From: Verrucomicrobiota bacterium
GTDB lineage: Bacteria; Verrucomicrobiota; Kiritimatiellia; SS1-B-03-39; UBA6053
Direction: 5' to 3'
Length of the DNA: 35,156 bases
Assembly (NCBI GenBank): GCA_020831635.1
Contig: JAFIGC010000045.1
Span: 1-35,156, forward strand
How positions within the stretch are numbered: position 1 is the first letter of the stretch; the number at the start of each line of letters is the position of its first letter. Made by a program: the position numbers and the translations under genes. Of this stretch, positions 17,617-25,463 are shown piece after piece. Below the pieces are notes generated by a model. That model was not told the DNA's origin. It saw nothing but the letters and a program-made list of their open reading frames with translations, and ran no database searches.

Positions 17617-17989
17617 GGAGTTAGACTTTGTTTGGGGACAGACGGTAAAGGTTGACAATGGACGCGGAGGTAAAACACTGAGCTTTTTATTATACTTCAA
17701 AGGTAAATTCCTCAGAATTAGCCACATATTATTCCAGACCTCCAGTGCTGTCAACACGTTTGTTATAAAAAATTAGTTTAATACTATTTTAACATATAGA
17801 CAATAACTAATACTACGGATAGGTAAAACAGATGGACGAATGAAACACGCCATGGAAACCTCCGATCCCAGGGGATCCAACGGACTCGGGAGGAAGAAAA
17901 GAAAAAGAAGTTTCTTGTTTTTTTCTTTGTCATGTCGATAAAGGCCCAATAGAGGACAATAACGGACAAAAACCACCCTTTAGAAAAAA
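17617..17989. other. AT-rich divergent intergenic region
   Basis: A 373-base non-coding region between the giant gene (minus) and the HTH-EIIA gene (plus), clearly more AT-rich than its flanks around 17690-17830. It should hold both divergent promoters. I found a good candidate for the minus direction and none convincing for the plus direction. Short frames here encode nothing recognisable. Confidence 0.7.
17726..17754 (-). promoter_or_regulatory. Candidate promoter for the giant surface-protein operon
   Basis: Minus strand: a perfect TTGACA (17754-17749), 17-base spacer, then TAATAT (17731-17726), four of six matches to TATAAT, in AT-rich DNA. The untranslated leader would be about 100 bases for a start at 17616 or about 165 for 17553. 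Confidence 0.45.
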
Positions 17990-18703
17990 ATGAGCACAAA
18001 CAAATCCCAAGAGATCATGACCCTCGCCGAATTGGCGAATTACCTGAAAGTCGCTGAAAAAACCGTGGTCCGCATGGCCCGGGAAGGGAAAATTCCCGGC
18101 ACCAAAGTGGCCAGCCAATGGCGATTCATGCGCAGCATGGTGGATGAATGGTTGCAAAAACGCATGCAGCCGGTGACACGCACCAACCTGTTCGAACTCC
18201 TCAAACATGCGCCCGAGGTCGTCCCGGTCTCCCGTTTGGTCTCCCCCGATCTCATGTTGTTTGACGTGAAACCGGGCCCGATGCCCAAAGTGCTGGAGCA
18301 ACTCATCCTGCCTTTGGAAAAAAAGGGCCTGATTGAAGACCGCAAGCTTTACCTCGATCTGCTCATCAAACGCGAGCAGCTCCATTCCACCGCCATCGCC
18401 CCCCATGTGGCCATCCCCCACGCCCGCACCCCTTCGGACTGCAATCTGAAAAAAAGCGCCCTGGTGGTGGGCATCAGCCCCGAGGGGGTTGATTTTGGCG
18501 CGGACGACAAGGAAAAGACGCACGTGTTTCTGCTGATCTGCTCGGAGGATGAGGTGGTTCACCTGCGGCTGCTGGCCAAAATTTCCCGGCTTCTGTCCCG
18601 GAAAGTCATGATCAAACGCCTGATGACCTGTACCAACAGCGAACAGGTCATCGCCCTGCTGGCGGAAGCCGAGTGGGAAGTTGCCCTGAAAAAAGAGGAT
18701 TGA
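17990..18703 (+). CDS. HTH (excisionase-type) protein fused to PTS EIIA domain
   Basis: A 237-residue fusion. Residues about 9-58 form a MerR/excisionase-like helix-turn-helix ('MTLAELANYLKVAEKTVVRMAREGKIPG...WRF...VDEWL'), and about 88-235 form a PTS EIIA domain of the fructose/mannitol/nitrogen class. The expected phosphorylated His is His144 in 'HVAIPHAR'. The usual glycines before the motif ('STGIGNG') are changed to 'STAIAPH', so active-site surroundings differ from the norm. It lies five bases before a second EIIA gene and upstream of a cation antiporter. No EIIB or EIIC gene is nearby, which points to regulation rather than sugar uptake. I infer a phosphorylation-responsive regulator; DNA binding is predicted, not shown. 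Confidence 0.82.
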   Translation: MSTNKSQEIMTLAELANYLKVAEKTVVRMAREGKIPGTKVASQWRFMRSMVDEWLQKRMQPVTRTNLFELLKHAPEVVPVSRLVSPDLMLFDVKPGPMPKVLEQLILPLEKKGLIEDRKLYLDLLIKREQLHSTAIAPHVAIPHARTPSDCNLKKSALVVGISPEGVDFGADDKEKTHVFLLICSEDEVVHLRLLAKISRLLSRKVMIKRLMTCTNSEQVIALLAEAEWEVALKKED

Positions 18704-18708
18704 ATTCC

Positions 18709-19182
18709 ATGAGCGATCACCACGGCGAAGTCTTGTTGGAAGAATCCCTTTCCCCCGAAAGGGTCTTTCTCACCCAAGCGAAAAACAAGGATGAATTGAT
18801 TCATGCCCTGGTGGACGCGATTTTCACGTCGGGTGAAGTGCTGGACTTGGAAGCCTTACGTTCCGCCGTTTTTGCACGGGAAGCGTTGATGAGCACCGGC
18901 ATCGGGCTGGGCGTGGGCGTTCCCCACGCGCGCATATCTTCGGTTCGCCGCCTGATTACCGCCGTGGCCATCAATGATCAAATTTTACCGGATTACGAGT
19001 CCATCGACGGTGGTCCGGTTCGTATCGTGTTTTTGGTCGCGGGCCGCCCCGACCAACAGTCCAACTATGTCCGGCTTCTGGCCGCCATCAGCCGCATTGT
19101 CAAAGACCATGATCGGCGGGAGTTTCTGTTGAAAGCCCAAACGTCCGATGAAGTGTACGCGTCCTTGCTTGGACGGCCATGA
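18709..19182 (+). CDS. PTS EIIA domain protein (PtsN-like)
   Basis: A 157-residue stand-alone EIIA protein. The motif 'MSTGIGLGVGVPHARI' puts the phospho-accepting His at residue 73. Start chosen at 18709, five bases after the upstream stop; an upstream in-frame Met at 18673 lies inside the previous gene. PtsN-type EIIA proteins in other bacteria bind and control potassium channels and kinases according to phosphorylation state. Here the gene overlaps the next one, a CPA2-type antiporter, by four bases (ATGA), so EIIA control of that transporter is a reasonable inference. HPr, enzyme I and EIIB/EIIC genes are absent from the window. Confidence 0.85.
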   Translation: MSDHHGEVLLEESLSPERVFLTQAKNKDELIHALVDAIFTSGEVLDLEALRSAVFAREALMSTGIGLGVGVPHARISSVRRLITAVAINDQILPDYESIDGGPVRIVFLVAGRPDQQSNYVRLLAAISRIVKDHDRREFLLKAQTSDEVYASLLGRP

Positions 19183-20855
19183 CTTTGAATGACCCACCCA
19201 CCTTTGGCATTCTTCTCATTCTGGGAATTGGTGTTTTCGGCGGGGTGCTGGGGGCGTGGCTGTTCCAAAAACTCCGCATTCCCCAGGTCATCGGATATAT
19301 CGCCATCGGCCTGATGATCGGGGAAACCGGTTTTGGCATTCTGAAACGGGAACAACTCACCGATTTGCGGCCTTTCAATTTTCTCGCCCTGGCCGTGATC
19401 GGCTTTTTGGTGGGCGGAGAACTGGAACGCAAAAATTTCAAGCAGTACGGACGCCAGTTCCTGGGCATCACTTTCGGGGAAGGACTGACTTCGTTGCTGA
19501 TGGTGGGTGGTTCCGCGGGGGCCTTGGTCTGGTATCTCACCGGGGATCCGCGCATCGCCCTGGCCACCGCCGCCGTGCTCGGAGCCATCAGCGCCGCCAC
19601 CGATCCGGCTTCGACCATGGACGTGCTCTGGGAAAACCGGGCCAAAGGCATGCTGACCACGAGCATGGTGTCGGTCATCGCCTTGGACGACGCCCTGGCC
19701 ATGATCCTCTATACCTTGGGGACCGCCGCCGCGGCCATGCTCATCGGCAGCAACAGCTCTCTGGGCGGCATGTTGGTCTATGTGGCCACGGAATTGTTCG
19801 GAAGCGTGATTTTAGGGGGAGTCATCGGCCTGCTGCTGGATCAAATTCTTCGGCACAGCAAAACCCTGGAACGCTCGCTGACGGTCATGGTGGGGAGTCT
19901 TTTGTTGATGGCGGGCATTTGCCTGACCTGGCACCTCGATGTCATTTTGTGTTCCATGGCCGCCGGGGTCATCATGGTCAACCGCTCCCCGGCCCGGACC
20001 CACTCCCTGTTCAAAACCCTGCGGGAATTCGCAACCCCCATCCAGGTGATGTTTTTCGTGTTGGTGGGCGCGCGCTTCCATCTCGCCCAAACCCCGACAT
20101 GGATTTGGGGCCTGGTGGGCCTCTATGTGGTCGGCAGTATGGTGGGCAAATATACCGGAAGTTGGGCGGGGGCGAAACTCAGCGGCAGCCTCCCGTCGGT
20201 ACGAAACTACCTGGGACTGGGTTTGTTTGCCCAGGGCGGGGTTGCGGTGGGCCTTTCCATGATGGCCGCGCAGCATTTGTCCGGGATCGAAGTCCGCGGC
20301 GGCATGGATTTGGGCACGGTCATTGTCACCACCGTCACCGCCACCACCCTGATCATGCAGGTTTTAGGACCTCCCTGCACGAAATTCGCCTTGGTACGCG
20401 CGGACGAAGCGGGGCGAAACGTCACCGAAGAAGACATGATCGCGGAACTGCGGGTCAGCGACCTGCTCAAAACGGATGCCGTGTCCATCCCGGAGTCCAC
20501 CCTGCTGTCGGATGTGTTCAAGGTGCTCAAAGAAAACAACCAGTTGGCCTTCCCTATTGTCGACGAGACGGAAGCCTGTATCGGGGTGATTTCGCTGGAA
20601 TCCCTGCGCGAATTGTTTACCGAGCAAGAAATTTGGGAGTGGATGATCGCCGGGGACGTGATGGTACCGGTGGTGGACATCGTCACCCCCACCCTCCCCT
20701 TGGAAGAAGCCATCCGCCGCATGAAGCAAATTGACGCAGACCAAACCATCGTCCGGGATCCGATCAGCCGCAAATCCCTCGGATTGTTCGACCTCCGCCA
20801 AGTTCACCGGGAAGTGACCCGCAGGCTCATGGAGCGGCAGGGTGTGATCCTTTAA
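19179..20855 (+). CDS. CPA2-family cation:proton antiporter with C-terminal CBS pair
   Basis: A 558-residue protein. The first ~405 residues have about twelve hydrophobic segments with the CPA2/KefB pattern ('LRIPQVIGYIAIGLMIGETGFG' near the start; 'AAVLGAISAATDPASTMDVL' and 'VSVIALDDALAMILY' in the ion-binding core, giving the DP and DD acidic residues). Residues about 420-555 contain two CBS domains ('VSDLLKTDAVSIPESTLLSDVFKVLKENN...' and 'AGDVMVPVVDIVTPTLPLEEAIRRMK'), which usually sense adenine nucleotides. There is no TrkA-N/RCK domain as in KefB and KefC. It exchanges Na+ or K+ for H+ by family inference; ion specificity is unknown. It is the third gene of the EIIA operon. Confidence 0.88.
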   Translation: MTLNDPPTFGILLILGIGVFGGVLGAWLFQKLRIPQVIGYIAIGLMIGETGFGILKREQLTDLRPFNFLALAVIGFLVGGELERKNFKQYGRQFLGITFGEGLTSLLMVGGSAGALVWYLTGDPRIALATAAVLGAISAATDPASTMDVLWENRAKGMLTTSMVSVIALDDALAMILYTLGTAAAAMLIGSNSSLGGMLVYVATELFGSVILGGVIGLLLDQILRHSKTLERSLTVMVGSLLLMAGICLTWHLDVILCSMAAGVIMVNRSPARTHSLFKTLREFATPIQVMFFVLVGARFHLAQTPTWIWGLVGLYVVGSMVGKYTGSWAGAKLSGSLPSVRNYLGLGLFAQGGVAVGLSMMAAQHLSGIEVRGGMDLGTVIVTTVTATTLIMQVLGPPCTKFALVRADEAGRNVTEEDMIAELRVSDLLKTDAVSIPESTLLSDVFKVLKENNQLAFPIVDETEACIGVISLESLRELFTEQEIWEWMIAGDVMVPVVDIVTPTLPLEEAIRRMKQIDADQTIVRDPISRKSLGLFDLRQVHREVTRRLMERQGVIL

Positions 20856-20914
20856 ATTTAAGGATAAAGAAACGTATATGTTGGAGGAATGAAGTTTTGA
20901 TCAGAGTTCCAGAA

Positions 20915-20953
20915 GGAGAGAGGGAGAGAGGGAGAGAGGGAGAGAGGGAGAGA
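20915..20953. repeat. GGAGAGAG microsatellite
   Basis: Four exact copies of the 8-mer GGAGAGAG plus seven bases of a fifth. It is non-coding, between the convergent antiporter and Rieske genes, and would be prone to slipped-strand length change. Confidence 0.9.
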
Positions 20954-20987
20954 CACACATTTTTCAATTCCATGGGAAGGACTTCAT

Positions 20988-21068
20988 GTCGGACCCGTGG
21001 GACCCGGCGGACAGGCCCGGGCCAAAGGTTTTCCGTCCGACCCGTCCGATGGGTCAGACGAGTCCGAC
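20988..21068. repeat. 9-bp-period repeat blocks based on GTCCGACCC
   Basis: The right block has four units starting at exactly 9-base spacing (21035, 21044, 21053, 21062): gtccgaccc, gtccgatgg, gtcagacga, gtccgacca. The left block has three units at 20988, 20997 and 21006 (gtcggaccc, gtgggaccc, ggcggacag). Outer GTCGGAC and GTCCGAC are inverted, so the region can also fold. Non-coding. Confidence 0.75.
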
Positions 21069-21106
21069 CATAATGGCAACGTGCCCCATCCACCAAATTT
21101 TCAGCC

Positions 21107-21445
21107 CTACACGGTTACTTTCGCCCACAAACGCCCCTGAACTTCTTTCACCCGGTATGTGCGCAATGCGGGATTGCCGGGATCCGTTTTTCCACAGGCA
21201 TCGAAACGCCAGCCGTGGAGCGGGCAGACGAATTCACAGGTGGATTCTTCCCAAAGCACTTCGCCGCCCTGATGCGGACACAAGGTAGACAAGAGCACCC
21301 ACTTTTTCCGTTGCCGGGTCAGGTAAAAAAAACCGGTGCCGATTTCCACCAATGCCGGAAGGCGTTCGAAGCTGGAAACCGGACCCAGATCAATGTCCAC
21401 GGGGCGTTTTCCAAAAATAGATTTCATCCGCAACAGAACGCGCAC
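21107..21445 (-). CDS. Rieske [2Fe-2S] ferredoxin-like protein
   Basis: A 112-residue single-domain Rieske protein. Box I is 'CPHQGG' (Cys56, His58) and box II is 'CPLHGWRF' (Cys74, His77), the four ligands of a 2Fe-2S cluster. There is no signal or membrane segment, so it should be a soluble cytoplasmic electron carrier of the NirD/dioxygenase-ferredoxin type. I used the GTG at 21445 because AAGAAGGG lies about six bases upstream; an ATG at 21427 (MKSIFGKRP) is the alternative but lacks a ribosome site. It stands alone, flanked by short tandem repeats. Partner reductase or oxygenase is not visible. Confidence 0.85.
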   Translation of the reverse strand: MRVLLRMKSIFGKRPVDIDLGPVSSFERLPALVEIGTGFFYLTRQRKKWVLLSTLCPHQGGEVLWEESTCEFVCPLHGWRFDACGKTDPGNPALRTYRVKEVQGRLWAKVTV

Positions 21446-21470
21446 GCTGTCCCTTCTTCATCTCAATCCT

Positions 21471-21587
21471 CATAATCATACTCATAATCATACTCATAAT
21501 CGTAATCGACGAACGTTTGTTTTTTTTGATTACGAGTAGGATTAAGATTAAGATTAGGATTAGGATTAGGAGTAGGAGTAGGCGTAG
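21471..21587. repeat. Two inverted hexamer arrays flanking a T8 tract
   Basis: The left array (21471-21506) has six hexamers alternating CATAAT and CATACT and ending CGTAAT. The right array (21528-21587) has ten hexamers, GATTAC to GATTAG to GAGTAG. Read in reverse complement, the left units become ATTATG, AGTATG and ATTACG, the same A(T/G)TANG pattern as the right units. The innermost units CGTAATC (21501-21507) and GATTACG (21528-21534) pair perfectly, so the whole can fold as a long imperfect hairpin. It lies 3' of the protease gene and 5' of the Rieske gene. Confidence 0.8.
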
Positions 21588-21594
21588 GAATCCA

Positions 21595-23820
21595 TCAACT
21601 TTCGTGACTCAGCTCGACCAGGTCGGCCAGGATTTGCAAGGTTTCCCGCAGCATCAGGTCCCGTTCGGGACGGATGCGGGGACCATTTTCCGGCTCCTCG
21701 GGCTCGTCGCCATTTTCGATGGGCAACATGAGGCCCCGTTCCTGAAGCTGATCCAACTCGCGGTCGGATTTCGCTTGGGCCAAGCGCTCGTCGAAATTCA
21801 AGGAAATGTTGCGGCGTTGCACCCGTTCGGCCAAACGGTCCACTTGTCTTTGGTAGAGTTGGAATTCATCGTTTTCGGCCAAACGGGCTTCCGAGCGTTT
21901 GCGAAGACTTTCGTTGATTTCGCGAAGGTCCCCAAAGGGCATGAAGCGCGCGGGGCGCACCCAAGTCCATGGCAGGACGTTGTCCAAATATTCTTCGCCC
22001 ATCTCCATCACGTCAGAGGGACTGCGGATTTCGATGTCCGGGCTCACGCCCTTGAGCTGGGTGGAACGTCCGTCCACCCGGTAAAAAGCGGCGGTGGTGA
22101 CCTTCAAACGCCCCAGGCCCTCATCCCGACGATCCAAGGGCATCATGGACTGTACCGACCCTTTGCCGTGGGTTTTGGAATCGCCCACGATCACGGCGCG
22201 GCCATAATCCTGAAGCGCGGCGGCCAGAATTTCAGAGGCGGACGCACTTTGCCGGTTGACCATGACCACCACGGGCTTGTCAAAGACGACCCCGCGGTTG
22301 GGGTCGTTCAGGGCCCGGACTGTGCCTTCGCCGCGCACCTGAACCACGGGACCGGAATCGATGAAATACCCGGTCATCTCGATGGCGTCCTGCAGGCTGC
22401 CGCCGCCATTGTTCCGCAAATCCAGAATCAACCCATCCACGCCCTCTTCGTTCATCTCCTCCAACAGGGCCTTCACATCGGCGGCGGAACTGCGCCCCCC
22501 CCCTTGGAAATCCCGATAGAAGTCGGGGAGTTGGATGATACCCACCTTGAAAGACGTGCCTTCACGTTCCAATTCGTAGACCAAGGATTTGGCCGCGTTT
22601 TCCTCCAGTTTGATTTCCTCGCGAACCAAATCAATGGTGCGCACCTCGGTGCCGGTGGGGTCGCTGGCGGGAATCACGTGCAACACCACGGTGCTGCCGA
22701 TTTCACCGCGAATCAAACGCACGGATCGATAAAGAGGCCAGAAGAGAATGTCTTCGGGCTCCTCGTCGCCCTGCCCCACGGCAATGATTTTGTCGCCCGG
22801 TTGCAAGCGCCCATCCAAGGCGGCGGGGCCCCCTTCTATGAGTCGTTCGATCTTCGCGGTGCCTTCATCATAGGTAAGAATGGCGCCGATCCCCGTCAGG
22901 GACAGGCGCATGTTGATGTCAAAATCCTCATTGGCTCTGGGAGAGAGGTAGCTGGAATGGGTGTCGTATGAACGGGTAAACGCGCTGAGAAACATCTGTT
23001 GCACGTATTCGGCGTCATGTCCGTTCAAGACGCTGATAAACTGCTCGTAGCGGCGACGGATTCGATCTTCGGGAGACAGATCCAGTTGAGGTGCCACCAA
23101 AGTCCGCGGTTCTTCCTCGGGCTCATCCTCGGAATTTTCACCGGCGAGGCCGGTTTCGGCATCTTCGGGATCGTCGGCTTCCGCGTCCTCCGTCTCAGCA
23201 GCCTCTGCGACGGCATTCGCCTCATTTTCGGCCGCTTCTTTGGCCTCTTTTTCAGCTTTGGCCGCCTCTTCCTCGGCCTCAAGTTCCCTCATGCGTTGGC
23301 TGACCAAGTAGCCCACGTATTCATTGGTCACTTTTTTGCGCCAAAGTTCATCCCATTCTTCTTTGCTTTCGGCCCAGGGAGCGTCTTTCCGGCGCCAGAC
23401 AAATTCCTGTTCCTTGTCCGTATCGATCCCCTCTTCCAACATGTTCATGACGAATTCCACGCGGTTGGCGGCCCGCTCCCGGAAAATCCGGAAGGCTTTG
23501 AACGCAAGGGTGAGGTCCCCTTCCCGCAAATCCTGATGCAAAGTGGACGCTTCCCTGCGCAAGGCCATGACGTCTTCGGCCATGAAAATACTGCGGTCAA
23601 AATCCAAGGAGCGCAGATAATTGTCCAAAGTCCGCCGGGAAATGGCCTCGGTGAAGGGGTCATGGTTCATGTGTACCCGGGGCATCATCTGCACCAAGGT
23701 GCGGGTGATGTGCGATGCGTTGGCATCCGGTTCCAGCGGTGCGGGCGCATCGGTCTCCAAGGCAAACAAGCCGATGGGAAGCAGAATTGGCAGAATCAAA
23801 AATTTTATTGCGTTCATCAT
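21595..23820 (-). CDS. prc: Tail-specific protease (Prc/CtpA family, S41)
   Basis: A 741-residue periplasmic C-terminal-processing protease. Signal peptide about 1-20; N-terminal helical domain about 30-300; PDZ domain about 303-385; S41 catalytic domain after about 400. The catalytic Ser lies in 'VNRQSASASEI' (524-531) and the general-base Lys is Lys553 in 'HGKGSVQ'. The C-terminal extension of about 130 residues is typical of the long Prc form, not the short CtpA form. An insertion at about 178-240 is almost entirely Glu, Ala and Asp and splits the N-terminal domain. It should degrade misfolded or tagged periplasmic proteins and process envelope enzymes. It seems to be transcribed alone, 166 bases after the glycosyltransferase gene. 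Confidence 0.92.
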   Translation of the reverse strand: MMNAIKFLILPILLPIGLFALETDAPAPLEPDANASHITRTLVQMMPRVHMNHDPFTEAISRRTLDNYLRSLDFDRSIFMAEDVMALRREASTLHQDLREGDLTLAFKAFRIFRERAANRVEFVMNMLEEGIDTDKEQEFVWRRKDAPWAESKEEWDELWRKKVTNEYVGYLVSQRMRELEAEEEAAKAEKEAKEAAENEANAVAEAAETEDAEADDPEDAETGLAGENSEDEPEEEPRTLVAPQLDLSPEDRIRRRYEQFISVLNGHDAEYVQQMFLSAFTRSYDTHSSYLSPRANEDFDINMRLSLTGIGAILTYDEGTAKIERLIEGGPAALDGRLQPGDKIIAVGQGDEEPEDILFWPLYRSVRLIRGEIGSTVVLHVIPASDPTGTEVRTIDLVREEIKLEENAAKSLVYELEREGTSFKVGIIQLPDFYRDFQGGGRSSAADVKALLEEMNEEGVDGLILDLRNNGGGSLQDAIEMTGYFIDSGPVVQVRGEGTVRALNDPNRGVVFDKPVVVMVNRQSASASEILAAALQDYGRAVIVGDSKTHGKGSVQSMMPLDRRDEGLGRLKVTTAAFYRVDGRSTQLKGVSPDIEIRSPSDVMEMGEEYLDNVLPWTWVRPARFMPFGDLREINESLRKRSEARLAENDEFQLYQRQVDRLAERVQRRNISLNFDERLAQAKSDRELDQLQERGLMLPIENGDEPEEPENGPRIRPERDLMLRETLQILADLVELSHES

Positions 23821-23986
23821 AAGAGTAAAATTGCTTTGTTTTTAGAGGTTGTCAACTGGAAGAAAGACATACGAAGAAAGGTCTTCGTTCAAGCTGAAAA
23901 TCAGGATTTGTGAATAGAATCGCCTTAAATCATGAAAAGTCCACCTTTTCGACCCTGCAAAAACAGATTTTTCATGCGCGTGGCGT

Positions 23987-25234
23987 TCAGGCGCGTGGAG
24001 GTCTGGGCATGGCCCGCAAACGCCGGTGCATCATTCGCCTCCTCGGTTTTTGGGCTTCCAAGGTTTGTTGATAATGGTCCGTCAACTGTCGCACCACGTT
24101 TTCAATATGGTTGTCACGCGCCAATGCGAAGCAATTTTCGTGGCAAATTTGCCATAAATCGTTTTCATCCAACAAACGCAGCATGGCCGCGGCCATGGCG
24201 TGAAAATCACCGGGAGGAAAGAGCAGGCCGGTATCTTCGTGCCGAATCAGTTCGGGAATGCCCTTGGCGTCCGCCCCCACCACGGGCACCCCCATGGACA
24301 TGGCTTCCAGCAAACTGACGGGCTGGTTTTCGGAGGTGCTGGGGGTCACGAAAATCCTGGCCACCCTCGGCAGGTTTTCCGCCATGAGTTGCCGATGGGG
24401 AATGCTCCCGGTGAAAATCGTGGAGGGGGCAATGCCCAGCGTTCGCGACAAGAGGGCCAACTCCTCCCGCGCGGGTCCATCCCCCACCATCAAAAGCTGG
24501 GCGTCGGGACGCGCGCCCAGGACCTCCCGAAATGCCTGCAACAACACCGGCAGGCATTTTTCCCCGGACATTCGCCCAATGTAGGCAAAAGTGGGTCCCA
24601 CGAGGCCCATTTCCGCGCGTTTTCGGCTGATTTCGTCCTCGGAACACAAAGGCGTTGCCGGGATACCGTTGGACATCAAGTGGGGAATCTGATCGATTCC
24701 CCGGGCGGTCAGTTGCTCGATGACGCTGCGACTTGGAGACAGCACCCGGTCACAATGGTTGTAAAAAAAGACCGAATACCGCCACATCATGTTTTGGGTC
24801 AACCGGTGGTTCGGAATATGAAACTGCTTCAAATACTCGGGTTCTGCAAAAAAGGTGTGAAAGGTGCCGACCAAAGGCTTTCGCAGCATTTTCGCCATCA
24901 TCACCCCTTCCCAGCCACAGCCCCACTCCGTATGCACATGCAAAACGTCAGGCCTGAATTTCCGCAAAACCGGCAGGGTTGGCGCGAACATGGGCAGGGC
25001 GATATGCAGACCCGGCTGCCGGTTGCTGGGCAGGCTGATCAAAATATCCCGGATCTTCGCATTCAATTCCCCGCTGCGCTCCAAGCGCTTTTTGCCACTG
25101 GCGCCAAAGGCCTTGGGACGAAAAATCATGACCTGATGTCCCTGGCGGCACAGCTCGTTGGCCTGATTGATGACCGCCGAACACACCCCGGAAACATGCG
25201 GCAAAAAACTGTCGGTGAAAATCGCGATATTCAT
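23987..25234 (-). CDS. GT4-family glycosyltransferase
   Basis: A 415-residue retaining GT-B glycosyltransferase. The N-terminal acceptor domain shows 'IFTDSFLPHVSGVCSAV' and 'RPDVLHVHTEWG'. The C-terminal donor domain shows 'YIGRMSGEKCLPVLLQAF', 'LLMVGDGPAREEL' and the EX7E motif in 'SENQPVSLLEAMSMGVPVV'. The pattern is closest in feel to alpha-mannosyl or alpha-glucosyl transferases acting on lipids (PimB/SQDG synthase type), but the sugar is not identifiable. I start at the ATG at 25234; the frame could begin at a TTG six bases earlier. The tail after about residue 395 is basic and Met/Pro-rich, and may touch the membrane. No other glycan genes adjoin it. Confidence 0.88.
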   Translation of the reverse strand: MNIAIFTDSFLPHVSGVCSAVINQANELCRQGHQVMIFRPKAFGASGKKRLERSGELNAKIRDILISLPSNRQPGLHIALPMFAPTLPVLRKFRPDVLHVHTEWGCGWEGVMMAKMLRKPLVGTFHTFFAEPEYLKQFHIPNHRLTQNMMWRYSVFFYNHCDRVLSPSRSVIEQLTARGIDQIPHLMSNGIPATPLCSEDEISRKRAEMGLVGPTFAYIGRMSGEKCLPVLLQAFREVLGARPDAQLLMVGDGPAREELALLSRTLGIAPSTIFTGSIPHRQLMAENLPRVARIFVTPSTSENQPVSLLEAMSMGVPVVGADAKGIPELIRHEDTGLLFPPGDFHAMAAAMLRLLDENDLWQICHENCFALARDNHIENVVRQLTDHYQQTLEAQKPRRRMMHRRLRAMPRPPRA

Positions 25235-25295
25235 TTGCAAGACAACCTGTACAATTTTCAGGTTCTGGCAAGTGAAATGAAGAAAATAATGCGGA

Positions 25296-25457
25296 CCTGA
25301 ATCCGTGAGATATTTGCAAAGAAGGCGTGCAAGATCATGGAGCGAAAGGGTTTGTCGGGAACCGAGGCATACCCTTGCGGTCTGTCGAGCGTTCCCGACA
25401 ATCCCTTGCAGCCCATGAGATTGTGCGGATTCACAGCAAAGATCTCACGGACTCAGG
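25296..25457 (-). repeat. 162-bp structured palindromic element, copy A
   Basis: Terminal inverted repeats of 22 bases (25296-25317 and 25436-25457, two mismatches) enclose an inner stem: an 11-bp perfect pairing of TTGTCGGGAAC with GTTCCCGACAA around a ~29-base loop. Copy B at 32042-32203 has the same length and about 88% identity. It ends six bases from the stop of the Na/Pi cotransporter gene, so it sits in that gene's 3' region. No coding frame fits it. Orientation is assigned from the neighbouring genes because the element is nearly symmetric. Confidence 0.85.
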
Positions 25458-25463
25458 GCGGGC

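Noticed and set aside
23850-23855. A TTGACA-like -35 box upstream of the protease gene.
   Set aside because: The only -10-like sequence is at 19-base spacing and five bases from the start codon, which would need a leaderless transcript.
23871-23888. Perfect 7-bp hairpin between the glycosyltransferase and protease genes, considered as a terminator.
   Set aside because: No T-run follows on the minus strand and the stem is short; not enough to call.
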